DNA of 64,000 bases from Croceibacterium sp. TMG7-5b_MA50. Lineage in GTDB: Bacteria; Pseudomonadota; Alphaproteobacteria; Sphingomonadales; Sphingomonadaceae. A program made the position numbers and the translations under genes. The notes beneath the pieces are model-generated. The model was not told the DNA's origin and searched no databases. It saw only the letters and a program-made list of their open reading frames with translations. Within the stretch, counting starts at the first letter, position 1, and each line of letters opens with the position of its first letter. Positions 18,820 to 27,702 of the stretch are shown here, piece by piece. Location: positions 762,001 through 826,000 of the forward strand of contig NZ_CP156082.1 of the NCBI RefSeq assembly GCF_039830145.1, written 5' to 3'.

Positions 18820-19560
18820 CTAGATCAGCGTGAAGTCAGGGCGTGGGATACCGTGCGCGTCGATCCATGCCTCTGTCGTGGCCAGATCCTCCATGGAATG
18901 CACGTCCAGGCACCCTTCCGTGACGTAAGGTTTGATGCGCTGGCCCATGCATGGCCACGGCGGCTGTCCGTTGGGGTCGCGCGCGGTCGCGGCGCGGATA
19001 GCCCAGATCGAATGATCGAAGAAGTACGCGACCGGCAGATCCTGCCGATTGGCGGACACGGTCCCGTCCAGCGGTACGAAGGGGCGCATGATGCCATCCG
19101 CATCGACTCCCTTGGCGCGCATCGGGTGATACTCGGACTGTTCGTGGCTGGGCACCACTGCCGTCAGGCTCGGATCCGCGATTAGCATCTCGATGCAATC
19201 ATCGATGATCTCCTCGCTGATCGTGCCGACATTGGCGTGCTGCACGATCACGATGTCGACCGGCGCCTCCGCCTCCATGAAGTCGAGCGCGTGCAGCACG
19301 GCATCCGTACTCTGCGCCGTTGCGGAGGCGAGTTCGGGCGGGCGGCGAATGGGCGTATAGCCGGCTACCGCCGCCGTCTCCAGGATCGCATCGTCATCGC
19401 TGCTGGTGTAGAACCGGGTGACATACTTGCTGCGCCGGGCCGCTGCCGCCGTCCATTGCAGCAGTGGTATGCCGTGTACCGGCAAGATGTTCTTATTCTT
19501 CAGAGAACTGCCGCCGCGGCCAATGATCAAAGCGGCCACGACGGGCGAAGTGTCGGTCAC
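18820..19560 (-). CDS. Acylneuraminate/3-deoxy-sugar cytidylyltransferase-like protein (NeuA-like)
   Basis: A 246-aa protein of the CMP-NeuAc synthetase/KdsB fold, which activates sugar acids with CTP. It shows IIGRGGSSLKNKNILPVHGIPLL (the CTP-binding GRGGS...KN loop), TSSDDDAI and RPPELASATAQSTD. The GTG at 19558-19560 is preferred, because AGGGG lies 8 nt upstream. The ATG at 19578 has no good ribosome site. It is convergent with the NeuB-type gene (52 nt between them), and the two probably act in sequence. The C-terminal half is less conserved, so the exact sugar acid cannot be named. Confidence 0.78.
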   Translation of the reverse strand: MTDTSPVVAALIIGRGGSSLKNKNILPVHGIPLLQWTAAAARRSKYVTRFYTSSDDDAILETAAVAGYTPIRRPPELASATAQSTDAVLHALDFMEAEAPVDIVIVQHANVGTISEEIIDDCIEMLIADPSLTAVVPSHEQSEYHPMRAKGVDADGIMRPFVPLDGTVSANRQDLPVAYFFDHSIWAIRAATARDPNGQPPWPCMGQRIKPYVTEGCLDVHSMEDLATTEAWIDAHGIPRPDFTLI

Positions 19561-19687
19561 GAATAAATCCCCTTGCATCAGGCGCCGCCCCGTGCAGCCG
19601 ACCTTTTCTGGCAGGTGGCGGCACCCTGATCAATGGTGCAGCCCCCCGCTTGCCCCGTAGATGGTTAGCGGGCAGGGCGCCTGCGCG

Positions 19688-20326
19688 ATGAAGCTGACCA
19701 TCTATGACCTCGACGGCACCTTGCTGCGACGATCCACATACACGCCGTTCCTGCTATTCGCCGCCCGACGCCTGGCACCGTGGCGACTGGTCCTCGCGCC
19801 CGTGTGGGTGATGCTGATGGTAGCGCACAAGGCCGGCCTGATTGATCGCACGCGCCTGAAGGCGGCAGGCATGCGCCTGCTCATCGGCTGTCCTCGGCCG
19901 AAGCGGCTCGAAAACGTGACTGCCCGGTTCGTCGCCAATCGACTGGGCGACCTGCAGCCCGGCGCACGCGCGGCGCTGGAACGTGATCGGCAGGAGGGGC
20001 GGATCGTCGTCATCGCCACGGCCGCCTACGCCTTCTACGCCCGTCATTTCGCCGCCGCATTGCAGGTGCCGCACCTGCTCGGCAGCGACTGGCAGGCGGG
20101 CACTCAGGCGTCGCCCAATTGCTACGGTCCGGAAAAGTTGGCGCGTGTGGAGCGCTGGCTGGCGGAGCAGGGCGAGGCGCCCGAGACCATCCGGTTCTAC
20201 AGCGACAGCTTTGCAGATGCGCCGCTGCTCGACCATGCTGACGAGCCAATCTTCGTGACGCGCAACGCCGGCAAGGCGCGGCGCGCCGTGGCGCGTGGAT
20301 GGCAGGTGACGGATTTCAGCCGCTGA
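19688..20326 (+). CDS. HAD-superfamily (IB) phosphatase
   Basis: A 212-aa HAD hydrolase. Motif I is YDLDGTLLRRS with nucleophile D7 and D9, motif II is VIATAAY, and motif IV is SDSFADAPLL. This subfamily includes SerB-like and lipid- or sugar-phosphate phosphatases, and the substrate is not evident. The ATG at 19688 gives the canonical MKLTIYDLDGTLL start. An in-frame ATG at 19661 is too far upstream. Its end overlaps the end of the glycosyltransferase gene by 11 nt (convergent). In the island it could remove phosphate from a sugar-acid intermediate, in parallel with the IMPase-like protein (inference). Confidence 0.8.
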   Translation: MKLTIYDLDGTLLRRSTYTPFLLFAARRLAPWRLVLAPVWVMLMVAHKAGLIDRTRLKAAGMRLLIGCPRPKRLENVTARFVANRLGDLQPGARAALERDRQEGRIVVIATAAYAFYARHFAAALQVPHLLGSDWQAGTQASPNCYGPEKLARVERWLAEQGEAPETIRFYSDSFADAPLLDHADEPIFVTRNAGKARRAVARGWQVTDFSR

Positions 20327-21434
20327 TGCGCGGAGCGGCGGCGCCTAGGATGGTGGCGACATGCCGGTGCCAGCAGAAGGTTGCCCGGGCGTGCGCCTCC
20401 GCCGCCTGCCCCATCTTCCGACGATGCAGCGGGTCGGTGACGAGCCGCCGGACAGCCTGGTTCAGGGCATCCTGGTCGCGGCCGCATACCGCCGATCCGG
20501 TGACCTCCTCCTCCACCAGTTCAATCGCGCCGCCTTCACGCCCGATCACCACGGCACAGCCTGCCGCCATCGCATCCGCGATCGTGATGCCAAACCCTTC
20601 GAAGTCCTTGCCACAATCGGTCATGACCTGTGGGTGGAGGAAGATGTCGGCTTCGGCATAAAGCCGTTGGGTCTCCGCCGTCGGCATGTAGCCCCTGACT
20701 TCGACCCGGTCGTCCAGATCTAGCTCCGCCACCAGCGCGCGCACTTCGTCCAATGCAGGCCCACGCCCCCCGATGACGTAGCGGAAGGGCAACCCCTCGT
20801 CCCGCATCGTCGCCAATGCGCGTACGCAGGCGGCGATGTTCTTGCGCGGCTCCAGCCGGCAAAGCGAGAAGATCAGCGGCCCGGTATCGCGCCGCGCATC
20901 CGCGGGGCGCGGGACATCGGCGCTGAGGCCATTCCACGCCACGGTGATCGGCGGGCAGTGCTCGCCCAGCCTGGCGCGCAGCTTGCCGGCGGAAAAGTGA
21001 CTGACCGTGCAGATCGCCTCGGCATGGCTGGCGATCCGTTGCATCAGCGCCAGCCGCATGCGTCCGCCATACATGAACTCGCGCCCATGGAAGGTCGTGA
21101 CGTAGGGCAGGCCCATCAGCATCGGCAGCATGGAGGTTCGCCATGTCGTCCCATGCACCAAATCGGGCACGTTCCCCTGCCGCATTTGGCGCCGCATTGC
21201 CTGACGTAGCCGCCATGGCAGCAGCGCGGCGGGCTTTGCCCCCACATCCGCCAGCAACACCGGACCATGCGGGCCATGACGGGGGCCGCACTTAGTCTGC
21301 GTGAACACCGTCACCTGGGCCCCGGCTGCGGCATAGGCGTGCGCGACCTCCTCTGCATAGGTCTGCATGCCGCCTTCCTCCGCAGCGTAGCCCTTGGCCA
21401 TGACCCAGATGCGCCGGCCGGCAAGGTCATGCAT
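20316..21434 (-). CDS. GT4-family glycosyltransferase
   Basis: A 372-aa GT-B fold glycosyltransferase of the group 1/GT4 type. The N-terminal half has a GGMQTYAEEVAHAYAAAGAQV motif. The C-terminal half has SLCRLEPRKNIAACVRAL, IGGRGP and the donor site DFEGFGITIADAMAAG. The usual E-x7-E pair reads E-x7-D here, a conservative change. It probably adds one sugar to the island's glycan, with donor and acceptor unknown. It overlaps the end of the upstream glycerophosphotransferase-like gene by 8 nt, so the two are translationally coupled. Confidence 0.88.
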   Translation of the reverse strand: MHDLAGRRIWVMAKGYAAEEGGMQTYAEEVAHAYAAAGAQVTVFTQTKCGPRHGPHGPVLLADVGAKPAALLPWRLRQAMRRQMRQGNVPDLVHGTTWRTSMLPMLMGLPYVTTFHGREFMYGGRMRLALMQRIASHAEAICTVSHFSAGKLRARLGEHCPPITVAWNGLSADVPRPADARRDTGPLIFSLCRLEPRKNIAACVRALATMRDEGLPFRYVIGGRGPALDEVRALVAELDLDDRVEVRGYMPTAETQRLYAEADIFLHPQVMTDCGKDFEGFGITIADAMAAGCAVVIGREGGAIELVEEEVTGSAVCGRDQDALNQAVRRLVTDPLHRRKMGQAAEAHARATFCWHRHVATILGAAAPRISG

Positions 21435-22593
21435 CGGAAGTGCTGCCCGCCAGAAAGTCGATGATCGCCTGAGCCGATCGCAGGGCGGAAGAGCGTTGGG
21501 TCAGGCTGAACGTGTCTGCCAGCAGCGCCCGCTGTGTGGGCAGATAGTCCATGTGCCGTACCATCGCCTGCTCCGACGCCGTCAGAATGTCGCTGCCGGG
21601 CCCGATTACCGGCCCGGCATGCCAATGGGCATAGTCGGGATCATCGCGCCAGGCCACACCATGCGCATCCAGCGCCAGACACGGACGCGGGCGGATCAGG
21701 TATTCGTAGATCTGGCTGCTGACGTCCCCGATATATAGGTCGGCTCGGTTGGTGTAGCTCATGTCGCTACTGGCCGGGCTGCCGAGATCGACCATGATGT
21801 TTGCCGCGCCGTGGGTGTCAGGCCGATGCATGCGGCGGATGGCCGGCGGGCTTATCGTGACGGTCCAGTTCCGCCGAAAAAGCATGACATGCGGGGCGAA
21901 TATCAGATTGAACCGGTCGCTTGCGGCAAAGGCATCCAGCACGGATTGTCCCATCCGGTACCAGCTCGACAGCCGGGGCGAGGGGTGCGGAGCATACAGG
22001 ACCGTTGGCCGCTCCGCATCGGGGAAGAGGAGCCTTATCGGCGATGCATCGGCATAAAGGTCGAACTTGGCATAGCCGACCACCGCAATGCGTGCAGGGT
22101 TGACGCCCGCTTCCGCCACAAGCCGCCGAGCGATCTTGGGGCCGGAGACCAGCACCAGGTCGAACAGGGCGCTTTCGCGACCGAACCCGATCGCCCGATC
22201 GCCGGCACCATGTCGCGTATGGATGATACGAAGGTTATCCAGCCCGTAACGAGTGCGCAGCAGCAGGCTGGTCTTCTCCGATACGATCAGTGCATCGAAG
22301 CCGCGGAAGAAATCGAGATTGTCGCGGTACAGTAGGATTTTGCGCGCCGGCAGCAGGCCATCCAGCGTATGCGCCAGCCTGCGTGTCAGCGGGCCGGCGA
22401 GCGATAGTTCCTCCAAATGGCAACGCGCCAGCCGGCCACCTGCCAGCCGCCGCACATGCGCTGCCAGGGCGTCGCTCGCCACCGCCAGCGTCACATCGGC
22501 CGCGCCTGTTTCGGCCAGAGCGAGGGCGATCGGCAGGCTGTGCGCCACCTGATGCAGCTGGTCGTGGTTGAACAGGAAGCAGACGCGCGTCAT
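21427..22593 (-). CDS. CDP-glycerol glycerophosphotransferase-like protein (TagF/GT-B type)
   Basis: A 388-aa protein starting MTRVCFLFNHDQLHQVAHSLP (ATG at 22591-22593). The C-terminal half has the TagF-like features VLYAPHPSPR, FAPHVMLFRR, DLYIGDVSSQIYEYL and RPCLALDAHG. Family members polymerise or transfer glycerol- or ribitol-phosphate from CDP precursors, and some are ordinary glycosyltransferases. No membrane helix is present, so a peripheral location is likely. It shares its start region with the flippase gene on the other strand and is followed, with an 8-nt overlap, by the GT4 gene. Confidence 0.75.
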   Translation of the reverse strand: MTRVCFLFNHDQLHQVAHSLPIALALAETGAADVTLAVASDALAAHVRRLAGGRLARCHLEELSLAGPLTRRLAHTLDGLLPARKILLYRDNLDFFRGFDALIVSEKTSLLLRTRYGLDNLRIIHTRHGAGDRAIGFGRESALFDLVLVSGPKIARRLVAEAGVNPARIAVVGYAKFDLYADASPIRLLFPDAERPTVLYAPHPSPRLSSWYRMGQSVLDAFAASDRFNLIFAPHVMLFRRNWTVTISPPAIRRMHRPDTHGAANIMVDLGSPASSDMSYTNRADLYIGDVSSQIYEYLIRPRPCLALDAHGVAWRDDPDYAHWHAGPVIGPGSDILTASEQAMVRHMDYLPTQRALLADTFSLTQRSSALRSAQAIIDFLAGSTSDA

Positions 22594-22667
22594 TGGCCGG
22601 GGCGCTAGCGCACGAGCATTGCGCTCGCCAACTTGTATCTTGCGGCAAGCTGCGCCAATGGCAGGTG

Positions 22668-23987
22668 ATGCAGACCCCCGCCGCCCCGCCGCAGCGCTCG
22701 GGGCTGTCCAACATCCTCGGAAATCTGGGCTGGATCGCGGGCGGCAAAGGCTTCGGCGCGGTGTGCAGTCTCGCCTACCTGGCGGTGCTGTCGCAATCGC
22801 TGGGCGTGCGTGGCTTCGGCCACTTCTCGCTGATCTTCGGCACCGGCCAGGCTTTGGTGGCGATCGTGGGCTTCCAGACATGGAAGACGCTGGTCCGCTT
22901 CGGGGCGGAGGCGGTGCATCGCGCGGACTGGGCCCGGTTCGGCCGGCTGGTGTGGCTGTGTGGACTGATCGACGCAGTGGGCGTGGCGGTCGGCATCGCG
23001 CTGGCAGCGGTCATCTATTACAGCTTTGCCGACGCGCTGGAACTCAACCCCGATTTTGTCGACATGGCGTTCACGTTCAATTGCGTGCTGCTGGTGTCTC
23101 GCCTCACTACGGCGACGGGCATCGTGCGCGTGCTCGACCGCTTCGACGTCGCCACTTATGTGGAGGCGCTGAACCCCGTCGGCCGGCTGGTAGCGGCGTT
23201 TGTCATCCTTGGTATCGGCGCTAGCGTGGAACGCTTCCTGTTCGCCTGGGCCGCGCTGGAGCTGGCATCCGCGATCGCCTACTGGGCGGCCGCCTGGTAC
23301 CTCGCGCCACACGCTATCCGGCGCCAGCATTTCGGCAATTTCGGGCAGGTCGTGCGCGATCATCCGGGCGTGCTGAACTTCTTCGGCATGACCTATGCCG
23401 GGTCGATGCTGGATGCGTTGTTCCGGCAGGGGCCGCTGCTCGCGGTTGGCCATTTTCTCGGCACCAGTGCGGCCGGCATCTATCGGTTGGCGGACCAGTT
23501 GGCGCAGGGCTTCGGCAAGGCATCGCAATTACTTAGCCGCGCGGTCTACCCTGAATTTGCACGCGCCCGCTTTGCCGACGGCATGACCGGGTTCCGGCGG
23601 CTGGTGTTGCAGGTGACCGCCATGGCAGCGGGTGCCGGTCTGGTCGTGACCATGCTCGCACTCGCCTTCGGATCGGATCTGCTCGCGTTGCTCGGCGGGG
23701 ATGATTTCGCCCGGGGCGGCGCGGTGCTGATTCCGCTGGTCGCCGGCGCTGCCTTCGATCTGGCGGGCGCGACCTACGAACCGATCCTCCATTCGTTGGG
23801 CCACGCCTTCTACCCGCTGGTCGCGCGCGCGCTGGCGGGTCTGGCGCTCGTGGCGGCGGTGCTGCAGCTCGCCGGGCTTGGTGCGGTGGGCATCGGCTGG
23901 GCCGTCGCGATCGGCTTCGCCTGCGCCTACCTGCTCCTCAGCCTGCTGGTCTGGCTGACGCTCCGCCGGGCGAGCGCCACGGCATGA
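22668..23987 (+). CDS. Wzx-like oligosaccharide flippase
   Basis: A 439-aa polytopic membrane protein of the polysaccharide-transport (MATE/MVF-like) superfamily. Alternating hydrophobic segments run through its whole length. It starts MQTPAAPPQRSGLSNILGNLGWIAGGKGFGAVCSLAYLA. The ATG at 22668 follows GCAGGTG, and a longer frame from 22593 would add a non-membrane leader. Such proteins flip lipid-linked oligosaccharides to the periplasm. No Wzy polymerase is in the window, so the island may build a short or non-polymerised glycan, or the polymerase may lie elsewhere. It overlaps the next gene by ATGA. Confidence 0.82.
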   Translation: MQTPAAPPQRSGLSNILGNLGWIAGGKGFGAVCSLAYLAVLSQSLGVRGFGHFSLIFGTGQALVAIVGFQTWKTLVRFGAEAVHRADWARFGRLVWLCGLIDAVGVAVGIALAAVIYYSFADALELNPDFVDMAFTFNCVLLVSRLTTATGIVRVLDRFDVATYVEALNPVGRLVAAFVILGIGASVERFLFAWAALELASAIAYWAAAWYLAPHAIRRQHFGNFGQVVRDHPGVLNFFGMTYAGSMLDALFRQGPLLAVGHFLGTSAAGIYRLADQLAQGFGKASQLLSRAVYPEFARARFADGMTGFRRLVLQVTAMAAGAGLVVTMLALAFGSDLLALLGGDDFARGGAVLIPLVAGAAFDLAGATYEPILHSLGHAFYPLVARALAGLALVAAVLQLAGLGAVGIGWAVAIGFACAYLLLSLLVWLTLRRASATA

Positions 23988-24733
23988 GCGTGACGGCGCT
24001 GGTGCTGGCCGGATCGCGCCCCGGCGGCGATCCGTTCGCGGCGGAGCTGGGCGTCACGCACAAGGCGTTGATCCCGGTTGGCGGCACGCCGATGCTGGTG
24101 CGGGTGGTCGGCGCGCTGCAGGCCGCCGGGATGGAGCGGATCCTCGTCAGCTGCGACCCCGGTCCCGTGGCCGACATCGCGCGGGAGCTAGGGGCGGAGG
24201 TCATCGCCCCGGCCACGGGGCCGAGCGGTAGCGTCCTTGCCGCGCTGGATGCGGTCGGCACTCCCCTGCTCGTCACCACGGCCGATCACGCGCTGCTCCG
24301 GCCCGCATGGGTGCGGCAATTGCTGGACGACACCCCTGCGGACGGCGATGTTGCGATCATGCTGGCCGAACGGCGGGCCATCGAACGCGCGCTGCCCGGC
24401 AGCCGCCGGACTTATCTGCGCTTTGCTGATGGACACTGGTCCGGCTGCAACCTCTTTCTGCTGCGCGGTTCTGCAGCACGCGCAGCCGTGATGGAATGGA
24501 CGCGGGTAGAGGCAGATCGCAAGCGCCCGTGGCGGATCGTGGCACGGCTAGGTCCAGGCTTGCTCCTGCGCTACCTGGCGGGGCGCCTGACGCTGGCCGG
24601 GGCACTGGATCGTCTCGGGCGGCGGATCGGCTGCCGGGTTGCCCTGGTGCCTGCTACCGACGGCCTCGCCGCAGTGGACGTGGACAAGGCTGCCGATCTT
24701 CGGGATGTCGAGCGCCTGCTGGCCGGGCGATGA
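23984..24733 (+). CDS. MobA-like / sugar nucleotidyltransferase-family protein
   Basis: A 249-aa NTP-transferase-fold protein. The N-terminus ALVLAGSRPGGDPFAAELGVTHKALIPVGGTPML matches the glycine-rich nucleotide loop followed by the K of the PVGG motif. ATGPSGSVLAAL and VTTADHALL follow. MobA (molybdopterin guanylyltransferase) and sugar-nucleotidyltransferases share this fold. Its place behind the flippase (ATGA overlap) favours a sugar or polyol nucleotide role. CDP-glycerol formation for the TagF-like protein is one speculation. It overlaps hrpB by ATGA at 24730. Confidence 0.65.
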   Translation: MSVTALVLAGSRPGGDPFAAELGVTHKALIPVGGTPMLVRVVGALQAAGMERILVSCDPGPVADIARELGAEVIAPATGPSGSVLAALDAVGTPLLVTTADHALLRPAWVRQLLDDTPADGDVAIMLAERRAIERALPGSRRTYLRFADGHWSGCNLFLLRGSAARAAVMEWTRVEADRKRPWRIVARLGPGLLLRYLAGRLTLAGALDRLGRRIGCRVALVPATDGLAAVDVDKAADLRDVERLLAGR

Positions 24734-27147
24734 TCGACCTGCCGATCCAGGCTGTCATGCCACAGGTGCTGGCGGCGCTGGCGCAACATCCGGCCGCCGT
24801 TTTGATCGCTCCTCCCGGTGCCGGCAAGACGACCGCCGTCGCACCCGCGCTCCTCGATCAGCTATGGTGCGGCGGGCAGGTGATCCTGCTCAGCCCCCGG
24901 CGGGTCGCCGCCCGCGCCGCTGCCGAACACATCGCGCAGCAATTGGGGGAGCCGGTCGGCCAGCGGGTCGGCTACCTGACGCGGCTCGACAGCCGCCAAT
25001 CCGCCGCCACCCGCATCCTGGTCGTGACGGAGGCGATCTTCGTCAATCGCCTGCTTTCCGATCAGGAGCTCGACGGCATCAGCGCGGTCCTGTTCGACGA
25101 GGCGCATGAGCGGCATCTCGACAGCGATCTTGGCCTCGCACTCGCGCTGGAAAGTCAGGCCGTGCTGCGCCCCGACCTGCGCCTGCTGGTGATGAGCGCC
25201 ACCATCGATGGCGCGCGCTTCGCTCGTCTGCTGGGGGACGGCGCCCCCGTGATCGAGAGCGAAGGCCGCGCACATCCCTTGCGGGTCGAGTGGCTGGGCA
25301 GCCGTGCCGAGCTGCGGGTCGAGGAGGCGATGACGGGCGCGATCCTTGCCGCGTGGCGTGACGAGGCAGGTGACATTCTCGCTTTCCTGCCCGGCATCGG
25401 CGAGATCGAGCGGGTGCGCGAACGGCTGGCGGAGCGGCTGCCTGATACCCCGGTGCTGCCGCTTCACGGCCAACTCGAACCCGCGGCCCAGAATGCCGCA
25501 TTGCGCCGCGATGCCGATGGTCGCCGCCGGATCGTGCTCGCCACGGCGATCGCGGAAACATCCCTGACGCTGGATGGTGTCAGCGTCGTTGTCGATAGCG
25601 GCCTTGCGCGCCGGGCGGAGTTCGACCGGGCCGCCGGTGTGACGCATCTCGTCACCACACGCGCCAGTCAGGCGGCCGCGGCGCAGCGGGCGGGTCGCGC
25701 GGCGCGGCAGGGGCCGGGTGTCGCCTATCGCCTTTGGGAACAGGCGGGCCATGCCGGGCGTGCGCCATTTGACCCGCCGGAGATGCTGGTGGCCGATCTT
25801 GCGCCGCTTACATTGGCGCTGGCACGATGGGGAACGGGCGATCCCGCCAGCCTGCCGTGGCTGAACCCACCGCCCGCCGCTTCGCTGCAGGCGGCACAGG
25901 CGCGGCTGCTGGCCATGGAGGCGCTGGAGCCGGCGGGGCAGCTCACCGCCTTCGGACAGCGGCTGGCTCAATTGCCGATGGCGCCATGGCAGGCGGCGAT
26001 GCTGCTGCACGGCGCGAAGCATAACCGGGCGGAAGAAGCGGCCCGTCTGGCCCTGCTGTTGCAGGAGCGCGATCTCGGCGGTCGGGGGGAGGATCTGGCG
26101 CAGCGCCTGTCCCGCTTCGCTGGAGAGCGTGGGGGCAAGGCGGAGGCGAGCCGCAAGCTGGCGGAACGCTGGGCCGCAATGGCAAGCAAGCTGCAACCTG
26201 CGACCGGCAACGGCAGCCCGCCCGCCGGGATCCTGCTGGCGCTCGCGCAACCCGACAATCTCGCCCGCCGCCGTGATCCGTCGGGCGAGCACTGGCTCTC
26301 GGGCGGAGGGCGCGGCTATACGCTGGACCCAGCTTCGCCGCTTGCCCGCAGCGAATGGCTGGCGATCGGCGATGCGACCGGCTCCGCCAAGAACGCCCGG
26401 ATCACGGCCGCCTTGCCGCTGGAGGCCGCTGAGGTGGAACAATGGCTATCCGACCGGATCGATCGTCGTCAGGTGTTGAACTGGACCGGCGCCCGGGTTG
26501 AGGCGCGCCTGCAGCGGCGCATCGGGGCGATCACACTGGCCACCGGCCCCGACCCGCAGCCCGATACTGACGCGATCCAGGCATTGCTGCTGGACAAGGC
26601 TGTGGATAAGCTTGCGGATATCCTCCCGAAGGGGCTGCTGGCGCGCGCCTTCTATGCCGGCGTCGAGTCGTTGAGGTTGGAGGCCTTGCGCGGATCGGCC
26701 TCAATCTGGCTGGCTCCTCTGCTTGCCGGACGTCGCGACCTCGACATCTCGCCCGGCCGGTTGGCAGAGGCGTTGCTCGACAGTCTACCATGGGACGGTC
26801 GCCAGCGACTTGATCGTGTGGCTCCTCGCGAGTGGCTCAGCCCAGCCGGAACGCGGCATGCGATCGACTACGGCGGGGACGATGCGCCTTCGGTGGAGGT
26901 GCGGGTACAGGCCTGCTTCGGGCTGGACCGACATCCGCTGATCGGCACCGCCCCGTTGCTGCTGAAGCTCACCAGCCCCGCCGGCCGACCTATCCAGGCT
27001 ACCCGCGACCTGCCCGGCTTCTGGCGCGGCAGCTGGGCCGATGTGGTGCGCGACATGAAAGGCCGCTACCCCCGGCATCGCTGGCCGGCGGAACCTTGGG
27101 CCGAAGCACCCAGTTTGAAGACGCGAAACGCATTCGAACGGTCTTGA
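24730..27147 (+). CDS. hrpB: ATP-dependent RNA helicase HrpB
   Basis: DExH-box helicase of 805 aa. Walker A is APPGAGKTT (30-34 core), DEAH is at 123-126, motif III is SAT, and motif VI is QRAGRAARQGPG. The HrpB-type C-terminal domain is present (VQACFGLDRHP, HRWPAEP). The cellular role of HrpB is poorly defined. The ATG at 24730 overlaps the preceding stop (ATGA), making it the last gene of the run that begins with the flippase. The length matches the family. Confidence 0.93.
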   Translation: MIDLPIQAVMPQVLAALAQHPAAVLIAPPGAGKTTAVAPALLDQLWCGGQVILLSPRRVAARAAAEHIAQQLGEPVGQRVGYLTRLDSRQSAATRILVVTEAIFVNRLLSDQELDGISAVLFDEAHERHLDSDLGLALALESQAVLRPDLRLLVMSATIDGARFARLLGDGAPVIESEGRAHPLRVEWLGSRAELRVEEAMTGAILAAWRDEAGDILAFLPGIGEIERVRERLAERLPDTPVLPLHGQLEPAAQNAALRRDADGRRRIVLATAIAETSLTLDGVSVVVDSGLARRAEFDRAAGVTHLVTTRASQAAAAQRAGRAARQGPGVAYRLWEQAGHAGRAPFDPPEMLVADLAPLTLALARWGTGDPASLPWLNPPPAASLQAAQARLLAMEALEPAGQLTAFGQRLAQLPMAPWQAAMLLHGAKHNRAEEAARLALLLQERDLGGRGEDLAQRLSRFAGERGGKAEASRKLAERWAAMASKLQPATGNGSPPAGILLALAQPDNLARRRDPSGEHWLSGGGRGYTLDPASPLARSEWLAIGDATGSAKNARITAALPLEAAEVEQWLSDRIDRRQVLNWTGARVEARLQRRIGAITLATGPDPQPDTDAIQALLLDKAVDKLADILPKGLLARAFYAGVESLRLEALRGSASIWLAPLLAGRRDLDISPGRLAEALLDSLPWDGRQRLDRVAPREWLSPAGTRHAIDYGGDDAPSVEVRVQACFGLDRHPLIGTAPLLLKLTSPAGRPIQATRDLPGFWRGSWADVVRDMKGRYPRHRWPAEPWAEAPSLKTRNAFERS

Positions 27148-27180
27148 TCCGGATCGTTTTTCAGGGGAAAGGCTGTGGTC

Positions 27181-27459
27181 ATGCAGGCCCGTATCTACAA
27201 ACGACCCAAGAGCGCGATGCAAAGCGGCAAGGCGCAAACCGATCAATGGGTGTTGGACTTCGTTCCGGCAGAAGCCAAGCGGCCCGATCCGCTGATGGGC
27301 TGGGCGGGTAGTGGCGACACGCAGCAGCAGGTAACCTTGCGCTTCGCGTCACAGGAAGATGCGCAAGCCTATGCTGACAAGTACGGCATCGCGGCGATCG
27401 TGCACCCGGTCCCCCCCAAGCGGCTGAAGATCCAGGCTTACGCCGACAACTTCCGCTGA
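27181..27459 (+). CDS. NDUFS4-like respiratory complex I accessory subunit
   Basis: A 92-aa protein with the ETC complex I subunit conserved region (NDUFS4/18-kDa type), which occurs in alphaproteobacteria and mitochondria. Core features are MQARIYKRPKSAMQSGKA, WVLDF, MGWAGSGDT and the closing RLKIQAYADNF. GGGGAAAGG precedes the ATG at 27181 (8 nt). A GTG two codons upstream is an alternative. It probably stabilises the Q-module of NADH dehydrogenase, although it lies outside any nuo operon. Confidence 0.9.
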   Translation: MQARIYKRPKSAMQSGKAQTDQWVLDFVPAEAKRPDPLMGWAGSGDTQQQVTLRFASQEDAQAYADKYGIAAIVHPVPPKRLKIQAYADNFR

Positions 27460-27666
27460 TCTGCGCCGCGCCTCTATTGCGATGGCTGCGCGTCGCGGCA
27501 ATCATCGTCGCGGCGTGGTGTTTGGCAAATTCTGCCAGTATCTTGCTGTGGCGCAGCTCGGGCCGTCGATCGGCTTTGACGCGGCTTCGCTCCTTGGCGT
27601 TGCGCCGGTCCTGCTTGCCATGCTGGTGCTTAAACAAAGATCGCCACGTGTTTATCGGGGCTGATC
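27460..27666 (+). other. Intergenic stretch with two short hydrophobic frames (possible eroded small membrane gene)
   Basis: Between the NDUFS4-like gene and sodB, two overlapping frames each hold part of a hydrophobic protein. One starts at TTG 27477 (MRWLRVAAIIVAAWCLANSA) and loses this character after about 25 codons. The other, starting at ATG 27482, becomes hydrophobic in its second half (FDAASLLGVAPVLLAMLVL, ending in RSPRVYRG at 27664). Read together they could be one small membrane protein broken by a frameshift, or chance. No ribosome site is clear. No function is proposed. Confidence 0.3.
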
Positions 27667-27694
27667 TGCCGGCGGCCACATGGGACCGCCGGCA
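27667..27694 (-). terminator. Stem-loop after sodB
   Basis: A perfect 9-bp GC-rich stem (TGCCGGCGG at 27667-27675 with CCGCCGGCA at 27686-27694) and a 10-nt loop lie 9 nt beyond the sodB stop. There is no U-run on either side, so it may be a weak or factor-assisted terminator or an mRNA-stabilising hairpin. Confidence 0.45.
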
Positions 27695-27702
27695 TCGTCA
27701 AA

